From Megascapheus bottae (taxonomy: Eukaryota > Chordata > Mammalia > Rodentia > Geomyidae): a stretch of DNA of 64,000 nt. This document shows, in pieces, positions 21,919 through 33,290 of this stretch. Positions within the stretch are counted from its first letter, which is position 1. Each line of letters opens with the position of its first letter. The notes under the pieces were generated by a model, which made no database searches, was not told where the DNA came from, and saw only the letters and a list, made by a program, of their open reading frames with translations. The translations under genes were made by a program, and so were the position numbers. The DNA lies in assembly GCA_024803745.1 (NCBI GenBank), contig JANJXV010000049.1, positions 4,932,501 to 4,996,500 on the forward strand. The letters are read 5' to 3'.

Positions 21919-23030
21919 GGTTAGAGGTAGGCTTAGGGGTATGGTAAGGGTAAGGGTAAGGTTTAGGGTTAGGGTTAGGGTTAGGGTAAGGGGTAGGGTT
22001 AGGGGTTAGGGTTATGGTTAGGGTTAGGGTTAGGTTTAGGTTAAGGGTTAGGGTTAGGGTAAAAGTTAGGGTCAGGGTTAGGGTTAAGGTTAGGGTAAGT
22101 GTAAGTGTTAGGGTTAGGGGCAGGTTTAGGGTTAGGATTAGGCTAAGTGTTAGGGTTAGGGTTAGGGTTGGGGTTGGGTTTAGGGTTGGGGTTAAGGTTA
22201 GGGTTAGGGTTAGGGTAATGGTAAGGATTAGGGTTAGGGTTAGGTTTAGGGTTAGGTTTAAGGTTAGACTTAGGGTTAGCGAAAGGGAAAGGGTTAGGGT
22301 TAGGTTTTGGGGTAGGGTTAGGTTTAGGGGTAGGGTTAGGGTTAGGTTTAGGGTAAGGGTTGGGGTTAGGTTTAGGGTTAGTGTTAGGTTTAGGGTTAGG
22401 GTAAGGGTAAGGTTAGGGTTAGGGTTAGGTTCAGTGTTAGGCTTAGGGTAAGGGTTAGGCTTATGGTTAGTGTTAGGTTTTGGGTAAAGTTTAGGGTTAG
22501 GGTTAGGGTAAGGGTAAGGGTTAGAGTTAGGGTTAGGGTTAGGGTTTAGAGTTAGGGTTGGGGTTAGGTTTAGGCTTAGGGTAAGGTTTAGGGTTAGGGT
22601 TAGTGTTAGGTTTTGGGTAAAGTTTAGGGTTAGGGTTAGGGTAAGGGTAAGGGTTAGGGTTAGGGTTAGGTTAGGATTAGGGGTAGGGTTAGGGTTAGGT
22701 TTAAGATTAAGTTTAGCGTTAGGGTTAGGCAAAGGGTTAGGGTAGGGTTAGGGTAAGGGTTAGGGTGAGGGTTAGGGTTAGGGATAGAGGTAATGTTAGG
22801 GTTAGGGTAAGGGTAAGGTTTAGGGTTAGGGTAAGGGTTAGGGTTAGGGTTATGGTTAGGATTAGGGTTAGGGTTAGGGTTAGGGTTAGGTTTAGGGTTA
22901 TGGTAAGGGTTAGGGTTAGCGTTAGGGTTAGGGTTAGCTTTAAGGTTAGGGTTAGGGTTACGGTATGGGTAAGGGTAGGGTTAGGATTAGGGTAAGGGTA
23001 ACAGTTAGGGTTAGGGTTATGGGTAGGGTA

Positions 23031-23062
<32 letters not shown>

Positions 23063-23999
23063 CTTTAGGGTTAGGTTAAGGTTAAGGGTTAGGGTTAGTG
23101 TTAGGTTTAGGGTTAGGGTTAGGGTAAGGGTTAGGGTTAGGGTTAGGTTTAGGGTTAAGGTTAGGGTTAGGGTTAGGGTAAGGGTAAAGATTAGGGTTAG
23201 GGTTAGGGTCAGGGGTTAGGGTTAGGTTTAGTTTTAGAGTTAGGGTAAGGGTAAGGTTTAGGGTTATGGTTAGAGTTAGGGGTTAGGGCTAGGGTTAGGG
23301 TTCGGGTTAGGGTAAGGGTTAGGGTTAGGTTTAGGGTAAGGGTAAGGTTAGGGTTAGGGTTAGGGTCAGGTTTAGGGTTAGGGTTAGGGTTTGGGCTAGG
23401 GTTAGGGCAAGGGTTAGGGTTATGTTCAGTGTTAGGGTTAGGTTTGAGGTTAGGGTTAGGGTAAGGGTAAAGGTTAGGATTAGGGTTAGGGTTAGGTTTA
23501 GGGTTTGGATTATGGTTAGGGTTAGGGTAAGCGTGTGGGTTAGGGTTAAGGTTAGGGTTAGGGTTAGGTTTAGGGTTGGGTAAGGATAAGGGTTAGGGTA
23601 AGTGTTAGGGTTAGGTTTAGAGTTAGGGTTAGGTTTAGGGTTAGAGTTAGGATTAGAGTAAGGGTTAGGTTAGGGTTAGGTTTATGCTGAGTGTTAGGAT
23701 TAGGGTTAGGGTTAGGGGTTAGGGTTAGAGTTAGGGTTAGGGTAAGTTTTAGGGTTAGGGTTAGGGTAAGTGTTAGGGTTATGGTTAGGATTAGGGTAAG
23801 GCTGACGGTTAGAGTTAGGGTTAGGGTAAGGTTAGGGTTAGGGTTAGGGTTAGGGTTAGGGTTAGGGGTTAGGGTTAGGATTAGGGTAAGTGTAAGTTTT
23901 AGGTTAAGGGGTAGGGTTAGGGTAAGGGTAACGTTTAGCATCAGGGTTAGGGTTAAGGTTAGCGTAGTGTTAGGGTTAGGGTTAGGGTTAGGGTAAGGG
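20793..23999 (+). repeat. Variant array right of the inversion
   Basis: There is no gene. Two local duplications are visible: CTTATGGTTAGGGTAAG at 21439 and 21638 (199 bp apart), and GTTAGGTTTTGGGTAAAG near 22472 and 22605 (133 bp apart). The second motif is shared with 4.87 and 9.67 kb in the left block. The GGCTGACGG anchor occurs at 23800. The region does not obviously belong to the HOR family that starts near 24 kb. Confidence 0.8.
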
Positions 24000-25740
24000 T
24001 AAGGGTTAGGGTTAGGGTTAGGGTTAAGTTTAGGTTTAGGGTTAGGCTAAGGGTTAGGGTTAGGGTTAGGGTTAGGGTTAGGGTTAGGGTTAGGGTAAGG
24101 GATAGGTTAGGGTTAGGATTAGGGTTGCGGTTAGGGTAATGGTTAGGGTTAGGGATTGGGGTTAGGGTTAGGTTTAGGGTTAGGGTTATGGTTAGGGTAA
24201 GGGTTAGGGTTAGGGTTAGGGTTAGGGTTAAGGTTAGGGTTAGGGTTAGATTCAGGGTAAGGGTAAGGGTAAGGTTTAGAGTTAGGGTTAGGGTTAGGGT
24301 TAGGGAAAGTATAAGGGTTAGGGTTAGGGTTAGGTTTAGGGTAAGGATTAGGGTTAGGGTTAGGGTTAGGGTAAGGGTTAGGGTTTGGTTAGGGTTAGCA
24401 TTAAGGTTAGGGTTAGGGTTAGGGGAAGGGGAAGGGTTAGGGTTAGGGTTAGGGGAAGGGTAAGGTTAAGGGTTAGGGATACGGTTAGGTTTACGTAAGG
24501 TTTAGGGTTAGGGTTAGGGTTAGGGTTAGGTTCAGGGTTAGGTATAGGTTATGCTAAGGGTTACGGTTACGTTTAGGTTCAGGGTTAGGTATAGGGCAAG
24601 GTTTAGGGTTAGGGTTAGTGTTAGGTTAAGGGTTAAGGTTAGGGTTAGGGTTAGGGTAAGGTTAAGGGTTAGGTTTAGGGTTAGGGTTAGGGTTAGGGGT
24701 CAGGGTTAGGGTTATGGTTAGGTTTGGGGTAAGTGTAAGGTTTAGGGTTAGGGTAGGGTTATGTTTTTGGTTAGGGTTAGGGTAAGGGTAAGGGTTAGGG
24801 TTAGGGTTAGGGTTAGGGGAAGGGGAAGGGTTAGGGTTAGGTTTAGGGTTAGGGTTATGTTTAGGTTTAGGTTTAGGGTTAGGCTACGGGTTAGGGTTAG
24901 ATTTAGGGTAAGGGTTAGGCTTAGGGTTAGGGTTAGAGTTAGAGCTAGGGTTAGGGTTAGGGTAAGGGTAAGGGTTAGGGTTAGGGGTAGGGTTAGGGTT
25001 AGGGTCAGGGATAGGGTTAGGGTTTAGGGTTAGGGTAAGGGTTAGGGTTACGGTTAGGGTTAGGGTAAGGCTGACCGTTAGAGTTAGGGTTAGGGTTAGG
25101 TTTAGGATTAGGGTTAGGGTAAGGCTAAGTGTTAGAGTTAGGGTTAGTGTTAGGGTTAGGGTTAGGGGTTAGGGTTAGGGTTAGGGTAAGGGGAAGGGTT
25201 AGGTTAAGGGTTAGGGTTAGGGTAAGGGTAAGGTTTAGCATTTGGTTAGGGTTAGGGTTAGGGTTAGGGTTAGGGTTAGGTTTAGGGTTAGGGTAAGGGT
25301 AAGGGTTAGGGTTAGGTTTAGGGTTAAGTTTAGGGTCAGGTTTTGGCTAAGGGTTAGAGTTAGGTTTAGTGTAAGGGTGAGGGTTAGGGTTAGGGTTAGG
25401 GATAGAGGTAGGGTTAGGGTTAGGGTAAGGGTAAGGATTAGGGTTAGGGTTACGGTAAGGGTTAGTTTTTAGGGATTAGGGTTAGGGTTAGGTTTAGGGT
25501 TAGGGTAAGGGTTAGGGTGAGGGTTAGTGTTAGGGTTAAGGTTAGGGTTAGTGTTAGGGTTAGCGAAAGGGTAAGGGTAAGGTTTAATGTTAGGGTTAGG
25601 GTTAGGTTTAGGGTTAGGGTTAGGGAAAGGGTAAGGGTTAGGTTAGGGTTAGGGTTTGGTTTAGGGTAAGGATTAGGGTTAGGGTTAGGGTTAGGGTAAG
25701 GCTTACGGTTAGGTTAGGGTTAGCATTAAGGTTAGGGTTA
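24000..25740 (+). repeat. Diverged relative of the 33.85-35.34 kb modules
   Basis: Landmarks match at an offset of about 9650: GGAAAGTATAAGGG near 24303, TGTTTTTGG near 24762, GGCTGACCG at 25069 versus 34718, and AGCATTTGG at 25237 versus 34886. The right-hand copies have GGCTTCTGTTTTTGG where this one has GGTTATGTTTTTGG, so this copy is older or lacks that change. Substitutions are more frequent than among the 28-34 kb copies. Confidence 0.8.
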
Positions 25741-27092
25741 GGGTTAGGGTAAGGGTAAGGGTTAGGGTTAGGGTTAGGGTAAAGGTAAGGTTAAGGGTTA
25801 GGGTTAGGGTTAGGTAAGGGTTTGGGTTAGGGTTAGGGTTAGGTTAGGTTTAGGGTTAGGTTTAGGGTATGCTAAGGGTTAGGGTTAGGTTTAGGTTCAG
25901 GGTTAGGTTTAGGGCAAGCTTTAGGGTTAGGGCTATTGTTAGGCTAAGGTTTAAGGTTACGGTTCGGGTTAGGATAAGGGTAATGGTTAGGGTTAGGGTT
26001 AGGGTTAGGGGTCAGGGTTAGGGTTACGGTTAGGTTTGCTGTAAGGGTAAGGTTTAGGTTTAGGTTTAGGGTTATGTTTGGGGTTAAGGTTAGTGTAAGG
26101 GTAAGGGTTAGGGTTAGGGTTAGCGTTAGGGTAAGGGTAAGGGTTAGGGTTAGGGTGAGGGTTAGGGTTAAGGCTAGGGTTAGGGTTAGGGTTAGGCTAA
26201 GGGTTAGGGTTAGAGATAGGGTAAGGTTTAGGGTAAGGGTTAGGGTTAGAGTTAGAGGTAGGGTTAGGGTTAGGGTAAGGGTAAGGGTTAGAGTAAGGGT
26301 TAGAGATCGGGTTAGGGTTAGGGTAAGGGTAAGGGTTAGGTTTAGGGTTAAGATTAGGGATAAGAGTAAGGGTTAGGGTTAGGGTTAGCGTTAAGGTTAG
26401 GGTTAGTGTTAGGGTTAGGGTTACGGTTAGGGTAAGGGTAAGGGGTAGGGTTAGGGTTAGGGTTAAGGTTACGGTTAGGGTTAGGGTTAGGCTAAGGGTT
26501 AGGGTTAAGTTAAGGGTTAGGTTTAGGGTTAGGGTTAGGGTTAGGGTTAGAGGTAGGGTTAGTGTTAGAGAAAGGGTTAGGGTTATGGTTATGGTTAGGG
26601 TTAGGGTAAGGGTTAGGGTTAGGGTTAGGGTTAGGGTTAGGGTTAGAGGTAGGGTTAGTGTTAGGGAAAGGGTAAGGGTTAGGGTTAGGGTAAAAGTTAG
26701 GGTTAGGGTTAGGGTTGGGGTAAAGATAAGTGTTAGGGTTAGGGTTAGGGTTAGGGTTAGGGTAAGGGTAAGCGTTAGGGTTAGGGTTAGGGTTGCGTTT
26801 AGGGTTGGGGTTGGGGTTAGGGTTAGGGTTAGTGTAATGGTAAGGGTTAGGGTTAGGGTTAGGCTTACGGTTAGATTTAAGGTTACAGTTAGGGTAAGTG
26901 TAATGTTTAGGGTTAAGGTTAGGGTAAGGGTTAGGGTTAGGGTTAGGGTTAGGATTAGGGTTAGGGTTAATGTTAGCGTAAATGTTAGGGTTAGAGTTAG
27001 GTTAAGGGTAAGGGTTAGGCTTAGGGTACGGGTTAAGTTTAGGGTTAGGGGTTAGAGTTATGGTTAGATTTAGGGTTAGGGTTAGGGTAAGG
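25741..27092 (+). repeat. Diverged relative of the 36.8-38.0 kb modules
   Basis: Landmarks shared at an offset of about 11.0 kb are GGGCAAGCTTTAGGG (25912 versus 36945), TAGGTTTGCTGTAAGGG (near 26031 versus 37069) and AAGATTAGGGATAAG (near 26350 versus 37352). GTTGGGGTTAGGG units near 26800 correspond to those near 37.8 kb. The same landmarks reappear throughout the ~4 kb HOR of the 39-64 kb region, so this is its most distal relative in the window. Confidence 0.78.
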
Positions 27093-27592
27093 TTAAGGGT
27101 GAGGGTTAGGATTAGGGTTAGGATTAGGGTTATGTGTAGGGTTAGGGTTAGGGGTAAGTTTAGGGTTAGGGTTAGGGTTAGGGAAAGGGTAAGGATTATG
27201 GTAAGGATTAGGGTTAGGGTTAGGGTAAGGATTGGGGTTAGGGTTAGGGTTAGGGAAAGGGTAAGGGTTAGGGTTAGGGTTAGGATTAGAATTAAGTTTA
27301 GGGTTAGGGTTAGGGTTAAAGTTAGGGCTAGTCTTAGGTTTAGGGTTCGGGTAAGGGTAAGGGTTAGGGTTAGAGTTTGGGTTAGGGTTAAGTTTAGGGT
27401 TAGGGTTAGGGTTAGGGTAAGGGTTAGGGTTAGCCTTAGGGTTAGGGTTAGCATTAAGGTTAGGGTTAGGTTAAGTGTAAGGGTTAGGGTTAGGGTTAGT
27501 GTAAGTGTAAGGGTTAGGGTTAGGATGAGGTTTAGGGTAAGGTTTAGTGTCAGGGTAAGCGTTAGGTTTAGGGTTAGGGTTAGGGGTTAGGT

Positions 27593-27627
<35 letters not shown>

Positions 27628-29175
27628 TTTAGGTTAAGGGTTAGGGTTAGGGTTAGGGTTAGGGTTAGGTTAAGGCTAAGGGTTAGAGTTAGGGTTAGGG
27701 TTAGGGTTAGGATTAGGGGTTAGGGTTAGGGTTAGGGTTAAGTTTAGGGTTAGGGTAAGGGGAAGGGTTAGGTTTAGGTTTAAAATTAGAGTAAGGGTAA
27801 GGGTTAGGGTTAGGGTTAGGATTAGGGTTAAGGTTAGGGTTAGAGTTAGGGTTAGGGTTAGGGTAAGGGTAAGGGTTAGGGTTAGGGTTAAGGTTAGGGT
27901 TAGGGATAGGCTAAGGGTTAGGGTTAGGGTACGGCTTATGGTTAGGTTTAGGGTTAGGGTTAGAGGTAGGGTTAGGGTTAGGGTAAGGGTAAGGTTTAGG
28001 GTTATGGATAGCGTTAGGGTTAGGGTTAGGGTAAAGTAAGGGTTAAGGTTAGATTTAGGGTTTGGGTTAAGGTTAGTGTTAGGGTTAGGGTAAGGGTAAG
28101 TGTTAGGGTTAGGGTTATGGTTAGGGTTAGGGTAAGGGTAAAGGTTAGGGTTAGCGTTAAGTTGAGGGTTAGGGTTAGGTTTAGGGGTTAGGATTCGGGT
28201 TAGGGTTAGGGTTAGGGTAAGGGTAAGGGTTAGGGTTAGGTTTAGGGTTAGGGTTATGGTTAGGGTTAGGGTTAGGCTAGGGTTAGGGTTAGAGTTAGGG
28301 TAAGGGTTAGGGTTTGGTTTAGGGTTAGAGTTAGAGGTAGGGTTAGGGTTAGGGTAAGGGTAAGGGTTAGGGGTAGGGGTAGGGGTAGGGTAAGGGTTAG
28401 GGTTAGGAGTTAGGGTTAGGGTAAGGGTTAGGGTTAGGGTTAGGGTTAGGGTAAGGCTGACGGTTAGAGTTAGGGTTAGAGTGAGATTTAGGATTAGGGT
28501 TAGTGTAAGGCTAAGTGTTAGAGTTAGGGTTAGGGTTAGGTTTAGGTTTAGGGGTTAGGGTTAGGGTTAGGGTTAGGGTAAGAGTAAGGGTTAGGGTTAG
28601 GGTTAGGGTTAGGGTTAAGGTTAGGGTTAGGGTTAGATTCAGGGTAAGGGTAAGGGTAAGGTTTAGAGTTAGGGTTAGGGTTAGGGTTAGGGAAAGTATA
28701 AGGGTTAGGGTTAGGGTTAGGTTTAGGGTAAGGATTAGGGTTAGGGTTAGGGTAAGGGTTAGGGTTTGGTTAGGGTTAGCATTAAGGTTAGGGTTAGGGT
28801 TAGGGTAAGGGGAAGGGTTAGGGTTAGGGTTAGGGTAAGGGTAAGGTTAAGGGTTAGGGATACGGTTAGGTTTACGTAAGGGTTAGGGTTAGGGTTAGGG
28901 TTAGGGTTACGTTCAGGATTAGGTTTAGGTTATGCTAAGGGTTAAGGTTACGTTTAGGTTCAGGGTTAGGTTTAGGGCAAGGTTTAGGGTTAGGGTTAGT
29001 GTTAGGTTAAGGGTTAAGGTTAGGGTTAGGCTTAGGTTAAGGTTAAGGGTTAGGTTTAGGGTTAGGGTTAGGGTTAGGGGTCAGGGTTAGGGTTACGGTT
29101 AGGTTTGGGGTAAGGGTAAGGTTTAAGGTTTGGGTAGGCTTCTGTTTTTGGTTAGGGTTAGGGTAAGGGTAAGGG
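27093..29175 (+). repeat. ~2.1 kb module A-B-C, copy 1
   Basis: Part A (27093-27430) has TTATGTGTAGGG and ATTAGAATTAAGTTTAGGG. B starts at TAGCCTTAGG (27431) and holds AAAGTAAGGGTTAAGG near 28032. C holds GGCTGACGG (28455), GGAAAGTATAAGGG and GGCTTCTGTTTTTGG (29137). B-C recurs at 29761-31480 (offset 2330, then 2312 after an 18 bp deletion). A-B recurs at 31481 onward (offset 4388). Confidence 0.9.
28365..28400 (+). repeat. TAGGGG-type variant run
   Basis: Several tandem TAGGGG units interrupt the TTAGGG register. Copies lie near 29664-29692, 30695-30720 and 33640-33665 in the duplicated B-C modules. In the 32.75 kb copy the run begins with TTTAGGGG and is shorter. Short runs with G4 tracts may form quadruplexes with two-base loops (inference). 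Confidence 0.7.
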
Positions 29176-29760
29176 TTAGGGTTAGGGTTAGGGTTAGGGG
29201 AAGAGGATGGGTTAGGGTTAGGGTTAGGGTTAGGGTTATGTTTAGGTTTAGGTTTAGGGTTAGGCTAAGGGTTAGGGTTAGATTTAGGGTAAGGGTTAGG
29301 CTTAGGGTTAGGGTTAGAGTTAGAGCTAGGGTTAGGGTTAGGGTAAGGGTAAGGGTTAGGGTTAGGTTAGGGTTAGGGTCAGGGATAGGGTTAGGGTTTA
29401 GGGTTAGGGTAAGTGTTAGGGTTAGGTTTAGGGTTAGGGTAAGGCTGACCGTTAGAGTTAGGGTTAGGGTGAGGTTTAGGATTAGGGTTAGGGTAAGGCT
29501 AAGTGTTAGAGTTAGGGTTAGTGTTAGGGTTAGGGTTAGGGGTTAGGGTTAGGGTTAGGGTAAGGGGAAGGGTTATGTTAAGGGTTAGGGTTAGGGTAAG
29601 GGTTAGGGTTTGGTTTAGGGTTAGAGTTAGAGGTAGGGTTAGGGTTAGGGTAAGGGTAAGGGTTAGGGGTAGGGGTAGGGGTAGGGTAAGGGTTAGGGTT
29701 AGGAGTTAGGGTTAGGGTAAGGGTTAGGGTTAGGGTTAGGGTTAGGGTAAGGGTTAGGGT
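29176..29760 (+). repeat. Module end and partial B copy between copies 1 and 2
   Basis: Positions 29176-29600 continue the C module (GGCTGACCG at 29443) and match 34451-34875 at offset 5275. Positions 29604-29756 then repeat 28308-28460 (offset 1296), including TTAGAGGTAG and a TAGGGG-type run, before joining TAGCCTTAGG at 29761. The join marks a template switch back into an earlier module. Confidence 0.85.
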
Positions 29761-29922
29761 TAGCCTTAGGGTTAGGGTTAGCATTAAGGTTAGGGTTAGG
29801 TTAAGTGTAAGGGTTAGGGTTAGGGTTAGTGTAAGTGTAAGGGTTAGGGTTAGGATGAGGTTTAGGGTAAGGTTTAGTGTCAGGGTAAGCGTTAGGTTTA
29901 GGGTTAGGGTTAGGGGTTAGGT

Positions 29923-29957
<35 letters not shown>

Positions 29958-31480
29958 TTTAGGTTAAGGGTTAGGGTTAGGGTTAGGGTTAGGGTTAGGT
30001 TAAGGCTAAGGGTTAGAGTTAGGGTTAGGGTTAGGGTTAGGATTAGGGGTTAGGGTTAGGGTTAGGGTTAAGTTTAGGGTTAGGGTAAGGGGAAGGGTTA
30101 GGTTTAGGTTTAAAATTAGAGTAAGGGTAAGGGTTAGGGTTAGGGTTAGGATTAGGGTTAAGGTTAGGGTTAGAGTTAGGGTTAAGGTTAGGGTAAGGGT
30201 AAGGGTTAGGGTTAGGGTTAAGGTTAGGGTTAGGGATAGGCTAAGGGTTAGGGTTAGGGTACGGCTTATGGTTAGGTTTAGGGTTAGGGTTAGAGGTAGG
30301 GTTAGGGTTAGGGTAAGGGTAAGGTTTAGGGTTATGGATAGCGTTAGGGTTAGGGTTAGGGTAAAGTAAGGGTTAAGGTTAGATTTAGGGTTTGGGTTAA
30401 GGTTAGTGTTAGGGTTAGGGTAAGGGTAAGTGTTAGGGTTAGGGTTATGGTTAGGGTTAGGGTAAGGGTAAAGGTTAGGGTTAGCGTTAAGTTGAGGGTT
30501 AGGGTTAGGTTTAGGGGTTAGGATTCGGGTTAGGGTTAGGGTTAGGGTAAGGGTAAGGGTTAGGGTTAGGTTTAGGGTTAGGGTTATGGTTAGGGTTAGG
30601 GTTAGGCTAGGGTTAGGGTTAGAGTTAGGGTAAGGGTTAGGGTTTGGTTTAGGGTTAGAGTTAGAGGTAGGGTTAGGGTTAGGGTAAGGGTAAGGGTTAG
30701 GGGTAGGGGTAGGGGTAGGGTAAGGGTTAGGGTTAGGAGTTAGGGTTAGGGTAAGGGTTAGGGTTAGGGTTAGGGTTAGGGTAAGGCTGACGGTTAGAGT
30801 TAGGGTTAGAGTGAGATTTAGGATTAGGGTTAGTGTAAGGCTAAGTGTTAGAGTTAGGGTTAGGGTTAGGTTTAGGTTTAGGGGTTAGGGTTAGGGTTAG
30901 GGTTAGGGTAAGAGTAAGGGTTAGGGTTAGGGTTAGGGTTAGGGTTAGATTCAGGGTAAGGGTAAGGGTAAGGTTTAGAGTTAGGGTTAGGGTTAGGGTT
31001 AGGGAAAGTATAAGGGTTAGGGTTAGGGTTAGGTTTAGGGTAAGGATTAGGGTTAGGGTTAGGGTAAGGGTTAGGGTTTGGTTAGGGTTAGCATTAAGGT
31101 TAGGGTTAGGGTTAGGGTAAGGGGAAGGGTTAGGGTTAGGGTTAGGGTAAGGGTAAGGTTAAGGGTTAGGGATACGGTTAGGTTTACGTAAGGGTTAGGG
31201 TTAGGGTTAGGGTTAGGGTTACGTTCAGGATTAGGTTTAGGTTATGCTAAGGGTTAAGGTTACGTTTAGGTTCAGGGTTAGGTTTAGGGCAAGGTTTAGG
31301 GTTAGGGTTAGTGTTAGGTTAAGGGTTAAGGTTAGGGTTAGGGTTAGGGTAAGGTTAAGGGTTAGGTTTAGGGTTAGGGTTAGGGTTAGTGGTCAGGGTT
31401 AGGGTTACGGTTAGGTTTGGGGTAAGGGTAAGGTTTAAGGTTTGGGTAGGCTTCTGTTTTTGGTTAGGGTTAGGGTAAGG
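29761..31480 (+). repeat. Module B-C, copy 2
   Basis: This copy is near-identical to 27431-29168. The offset is 2330 up to about 28615/30945, then 2312 after 18 bp (three hexamers) are missing here. One substitution noted is g27855 versus a30185. GGCTTCTGTTTTTGG lies at 31449. About 35-40 bp later the copy leaves module C and enters module A. Confidence 0.92.
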
Positions 31481-31980
31481 GTAAGGGTGAGGGTTAGGAT
31501 TAGGGTTAGGATTAGGGTTATGTGTAGGGTTAGGGTTAGGGGTAAGTTTAGGGTTAGGGTTAGGGTTAGGGAAAGGGTAAGGATTATGGTAAGGATTAGG
31601 GTTAGGGTTAGGGTAAGGATTGGGGTTAGGGTTAGGGTTAGGGAAAGGGTAAGGGTTAGGGTTAGGGTTAGGATTAGAATTAAGTTTAGGGTTAGGGTTA
31701 GGGTTAAAGTTAGGGCTAGTCTTAGGTTTAGGGTTCGGGTAAGGGTAAGGGTTAGGGTTAGAGTTTGGGTTAGGGTTAAGTTTAGGGTTAGGGTTAGGGT
31801 TAGGGTAAGGGTTAGGGTTAGCCTTAGGGTTAGGGTTAGCATTAAGGTTAGGGTTAGGTTAAGTGTAAGGGTTAGGGTTAGGGTTAGTGTAAGTGTAAGG
31901 GTTAGGGTTAGGATGAGGTTTAGGGTAAGGTTTAGTGTCAGGGTAAGCGTTAGGTTTAGGGTTAGGGTTAGGGGTTAGGT

Positions 31981-32015
<35 letters not shown>

Positions 32016-33290
32016 TTTAGGTTAAGGGTTAGGGTTAGGGTTAGGGTTAGGTTAAGGCTAAGGGTTAGAGTTAGGGTTAGGGTTAGGGTTAGGATTAGGG
32101 GTTAGGGTTAGGGTTAGGGTTAAGTTTAGGGTTAGGGTAAGGGGAAGGGTTAGGTTTAGGTTTAAAATTAGAGTAAGGGTAAGGGTTAGGGTTAGGGTTA
32201 GGATTAGGGTTAAGGTTAGGGTTAGAGTTAGGGTTAGGGTTAGGGTAAGGGTAAGGGTTAGGGTTAGGGTTAAGGTTAGGGTTAGGGATAGGCTAAGGGT
32301 TAGGGTTAGGGTACGGCTTATGGTTAGGTTTAGGGTTAGGGTTAGAGGTAGGGTTAGGGTTAGGGTAAGGGTAAGGTTTAGGGTTATGGATAGCGTTAGG
32401 GTTAGGGTTAGGGTAAAGTAAGGGTTAAGGTTAGATTTAGGGTTTGGGTTAAGGTTAGTGTTAGGGTTAGGGTAAGGGTAAGTGTTAGGGTTAGGGTTAT
32501 GGTTAGGGTTAGGGTAAGGGTAAAGGTTAGGGTTAGCGTTAAGTTGAGGGTTAGGGTTAGGTTTAGGGGTTAGGATTCGGGTTAGGGTTAGGGTTAGGGT
32601 AAGGGTAAGGGTTAGGGTTAGGGTTAGGGTTAGGGTTATGGTTAGGGTTAGGGTTAGGCTAGGGTTAGGGTTAGAGTTAGGGTAAGGGTTAGGGTTTGGT
32701 TTAGGGTTAGAGTTAGAGGCAGGGTTAGGGTTAGGGTAAGGGTAAGGGTTAGGTTTAGGGGTAGGGGTAGGGTAAGGGTTAGGGTTAGGAGTTAGGGTTA
32801 GGGTAAGGGTTAGGGTTAGGGTTAGGGTTAGGGTAAGGCTGACGGTTAGAGTTAGGGTTAGAGTGAGGTTTAGGATTAATGTTAGTGTAAGGCTAAGTGT
32901 TAGAGTTAGGGTTAGGGTTAGGGTTAGGTTTAGGGGTTAGGGTTAGGGTTAGGGTTAGGGTAAGGGTAAGGGTTAGGGTTAGGGTTAGGGTTAGGGTTAA
33001 GTTTAGGGTTAGGGTTAGATTCAGGGTAAGGGTAAGGGTAAGGTTTAGAGTTAGGGTTAGGGTTAGGGTTAGGGAAAGTATAAGGGTTAGGGTTAGGGTT
33101 AGGTTTAGGGTAAGGATTAGGGTTAGGGTTAGGGTTAGGGTAAGGGTTAGGGTTTGGTTAGGGTTAGCATTAAGGTTAGGGTTAGGGTTAGGGTAAGGGG
33201 AAGGGTTAGGGTTAGGGTTAGGGTAAGGGTAAGATTAAGGGTTAGGGATACGGTTAGGTTTATGTAAGGGTTAGGGTTAGGATTAGGGTT
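31481..33290 (+). repeat. Module A-B-C, copy 3 (truncated in C)
   Basis: Module A (31481-31818) and B from TAGCCTTAGG (31819) follow copy 1 at offset 4388, then 4382 after loss of one hexamer near 32630. GGCTGACGG is at 32837. The copy stops in C near 33270, before the GGCTTCTG marker, and joins the middle of a B module. Confidence 0.9.

Noticed and set aside
29137..29155. GGCTTCTGTTTTTGG as a remnant of an inserted element
   Set aside because: The 24.76 kb relative shows an intermediate form within the same hexamer frame, and there is no target duplication or longer foreign sequence.
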